This document shows, piece by piece, positions 62,909 to 64,000 of a DNA stretch of 64,000 bases. The notes below the pieces were generated by a model. It was not told the origin of the DNA and searched no databases. It saw only the letters and a list, made by a program, of their open reading frames with translations. Within the stretch, counting starts at the first letter, position 1. The number at the start of each line of letters is the position of its first letter. Source of the stretch: G963674835 sp963674835. GTDB taxonomy: Bacteria > Planctomycetota > Planctomycetia > Pirellulales > Thermoguttaceae. Both the position numbers and the translations under genes were made by a program. The stretch lies in the NCBI GenBank assembly GCA_963674835.2, contig CAXXKC010000003.1, positions 1,426,001-1,490,000 on the forward strand, given 5' to 3'.

Positions 62909-64000
62909 TTAGGATGTGGTGGGTCGGCCCACGGTGAAATCGGGGATCTGCTGGACGGTGCTTCCCTCGGCGATCGATTTCGCCGAGAGGGGGATGATGC
63001 AGCTCCAGGCTACGGCGTCGTAGACGTCGACCGGCGATGGACCGCCCTGGCGAACCGCCTGGAAGAACTCGTTGATGACGAAGAAATCGGCGCCGCCGTG
63101 CCCGGTGCCGGCCGCTTGCTGGCGCCACTGTTTCCACTTGGGCGGCTCGAACTGCTTGAGATAGGGCTCGAAGGGCTCGAATTTCTCCGCTTTGGACTTG
63201 CCGGCCAACCAGATCTGCTGTCCGCTGCGCGAGTCGAAACTGCCCTTAGTTCCTTGCAAGGTGTGAAACGGTCCCCAGGCCGGTCGCGGCGACAGGATGT
63301 CGTGGCGGATTTGGATCATCGCGCCCTTGGCGGTGCGGACGAGCGTGGACACGGAATCGGAGCCCTTGTAATGGAGCTTTCGCGTGGGGTGGTCAGGCGG
63401 GAGCTTTTCGGCCAAGTAACTCTGCCAGGCCTTTTGGCCGGTGGAGCCGCTCACCAGGGAGACGAGCCGGTCGCCGTGGTTGATGCCGAACCAGCGGGCC
63501 ACAGGGCCGAGGTTGTGCGTGGGGTAATTGTCGCCGGCGGAATCGCGGATCATCTCGCCGCGCCAAGTGAGGGAACCGTCGGGTTCGAGCAGCAGGAACC
63601 GACAGTCGTGCACGTAGCCGCACTCGGCGAAGGTGAGATCGCCAAAGAGGCCTTGCTGGACCATCGTTTCGACGGACATGAGATGTTCCCAGTAGCAGCA
63701 ATTCTCGGCAAGCATGTAGATCTTGCCGGTCTTTTCGACGGTATGGACGAGGTCCCAGCACTCTGGGAGCGTCATGCAGGCGGCAACTTCGCTGAGAACG
63801 TGCTTGCCTGCGTTCATGGCGGCGACGGCGATCGGGTCGTGCAGTTGCATACCGGTGCTGACGAGGACGGCATCGAGGTCGTCGCGTTGCACCATGCGTT
63901 GGTAGTCGGTGGGCCCTTTTTGGTATCCTTCGGGCTTACGGCCTTGACGGGCCTTGGCCACGGCATCGACGGCGCTGGCGAGGTTGTCTGGGTTGATATC
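62909..64000 (-). CDS. GH109-like Gfo/Idh/MocA family protein, 5' end outside the window
   Basis: At least 363 residues; the N-terminus, including the NAD-binding glycine loop, lies beyond the window edge (the frame stays open to base 64000). Visible features: VLVSTGMQLHDPIAVAAMNA then GKHVLSEVAA, the end of the Rossmann domain. The block AECGYVHDCR, later YPTHNLGPVARWFGINHGDR and LQGTKGSFDS, matches family GH109 alpha-N-acetylgalactosaminidases, which use NAD as a catalytic cofactor. Other Gfo/Idh/MocA members are possible, but the YPTHxLGPV block favours GH109. Any signal sequence cannot be seen. Confidence 0.85.
   Translation of the reverse strand, partial: DINPDNLASAVDAVAKARQGRKPEGYQKGPTDYQRMVQRDDLDAVLVSTGMQLHDPIAVAAMNAGKHVLSEVAACMTLPECWDLVHTVEKTGKIYMLAENCCYWEHLMSVETMVQQGLFGDLTFAECGYVHDCRFLLLEPDGSLTWRGEMIRDSAGDNYPTHNLGPVARWFGINHGDRLVSLVSGSTGQKAWQSYLAEKLPPDHPTRKLHYKGSDSVSTLVRTAKGAMIQIRHDILSPRPAWGPFHTLQGTKGSFDSRSGQQIWLAGKSKAEKFEPFEPYLKQFEPPKWKQWRQQAAGTGHGGADFFVINEFFQAVRQGGPSPVDVYDAVAWSCIIPLSAKSIAEGSTVQQIPDFTVGRPTTS

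Overview
This is a GC-rich bacterial window that looks like a planctomycete of the Pirellulales type. The evidence is a DUF1559 prepilin-like protein, a giant surface protein with an LEPR-XLL-like N-terminus and GEVED domains, a TAT-exported Gfo/Idh/MocA protein, long-leader prepilins, and a 23S-5S rRNA unit with no 16S gene beside it. No species is claimed.

Layout. Bases 1-9180: Mn-type superoxide dismutase, a degenerate HD-GYP/PAS/GGDEF signalling protein, a TAT-exported oxidoreductase, a Ser/Pro/Tyr-rich lipoprotein, and a DUF1559 plus small lipoprotein pair with its own promoter and terminator. Bases 9760-13440: a minus-strand 23S-5S rRNA unit with promoter, boxA-like site, 23S processing stem and terminator, but no 16S and no tRNA. 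Bases 13600-15960: a UbiB/ABC1-family kinase, a small coiled-coil ORF and rpsU.

Bases 16213-32326 (minus) hold one long, tightly packed type IV pilus / type II secretion-like operon: PilV-, PilW- and PilX-like minor pilins, a small anchored coiled-coil protein, a GspH-like prepilin, PilM, PilN, PilO, a PilP-like protein, a secretin, a TPR lipoprotein, a histidine kinase, a single-domain response regulator, a STAS protein, the PilB/GspE ATPase and PilC/GspF. Many junctions overlap by 4 nt. The operon starts with a promoter followed by a structured leader that contains a terminator-like hairpin. No PilT-type retraction ATPase or prepilin peptidase is present.

Bases 32604-44820 are mostly housekeeping or small regulatory genes: nadC, a ComEA-like helix-hairpin-helix protein, uvrB, an ECF sigma factor with a probable membrane partner, a small secreted protein, nagA, a TPR protein, a secreted YfiM-like protein, a TPR protein with a Cys-rich tail translationally coupled to a membrane polyferredoxin with an HMA-like tail, and 5-formyl-THF cyclo-ligase.

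Bases 45087-62015 are a single minus-strand gene for a 5642-residue surface protein. It carries a PhoPQ-activated-type hydrolase domain, a metalloprotease-like domain that has lost its zinc site, PPC and beta-helix regions, an integrin beta I-like domain, GEVED domains, a nidogen-like domain nested in an SdrD_B-like domain, an eight-repeat propeller nested in a Calx-beta domain, and a C-terminal array of about seven 46-residue repeats. The window ends inside a GH109-like gene. Three families of dispersed palindromic repeats are scattered between genes, and one copy lies inside a prepilin reading frame.
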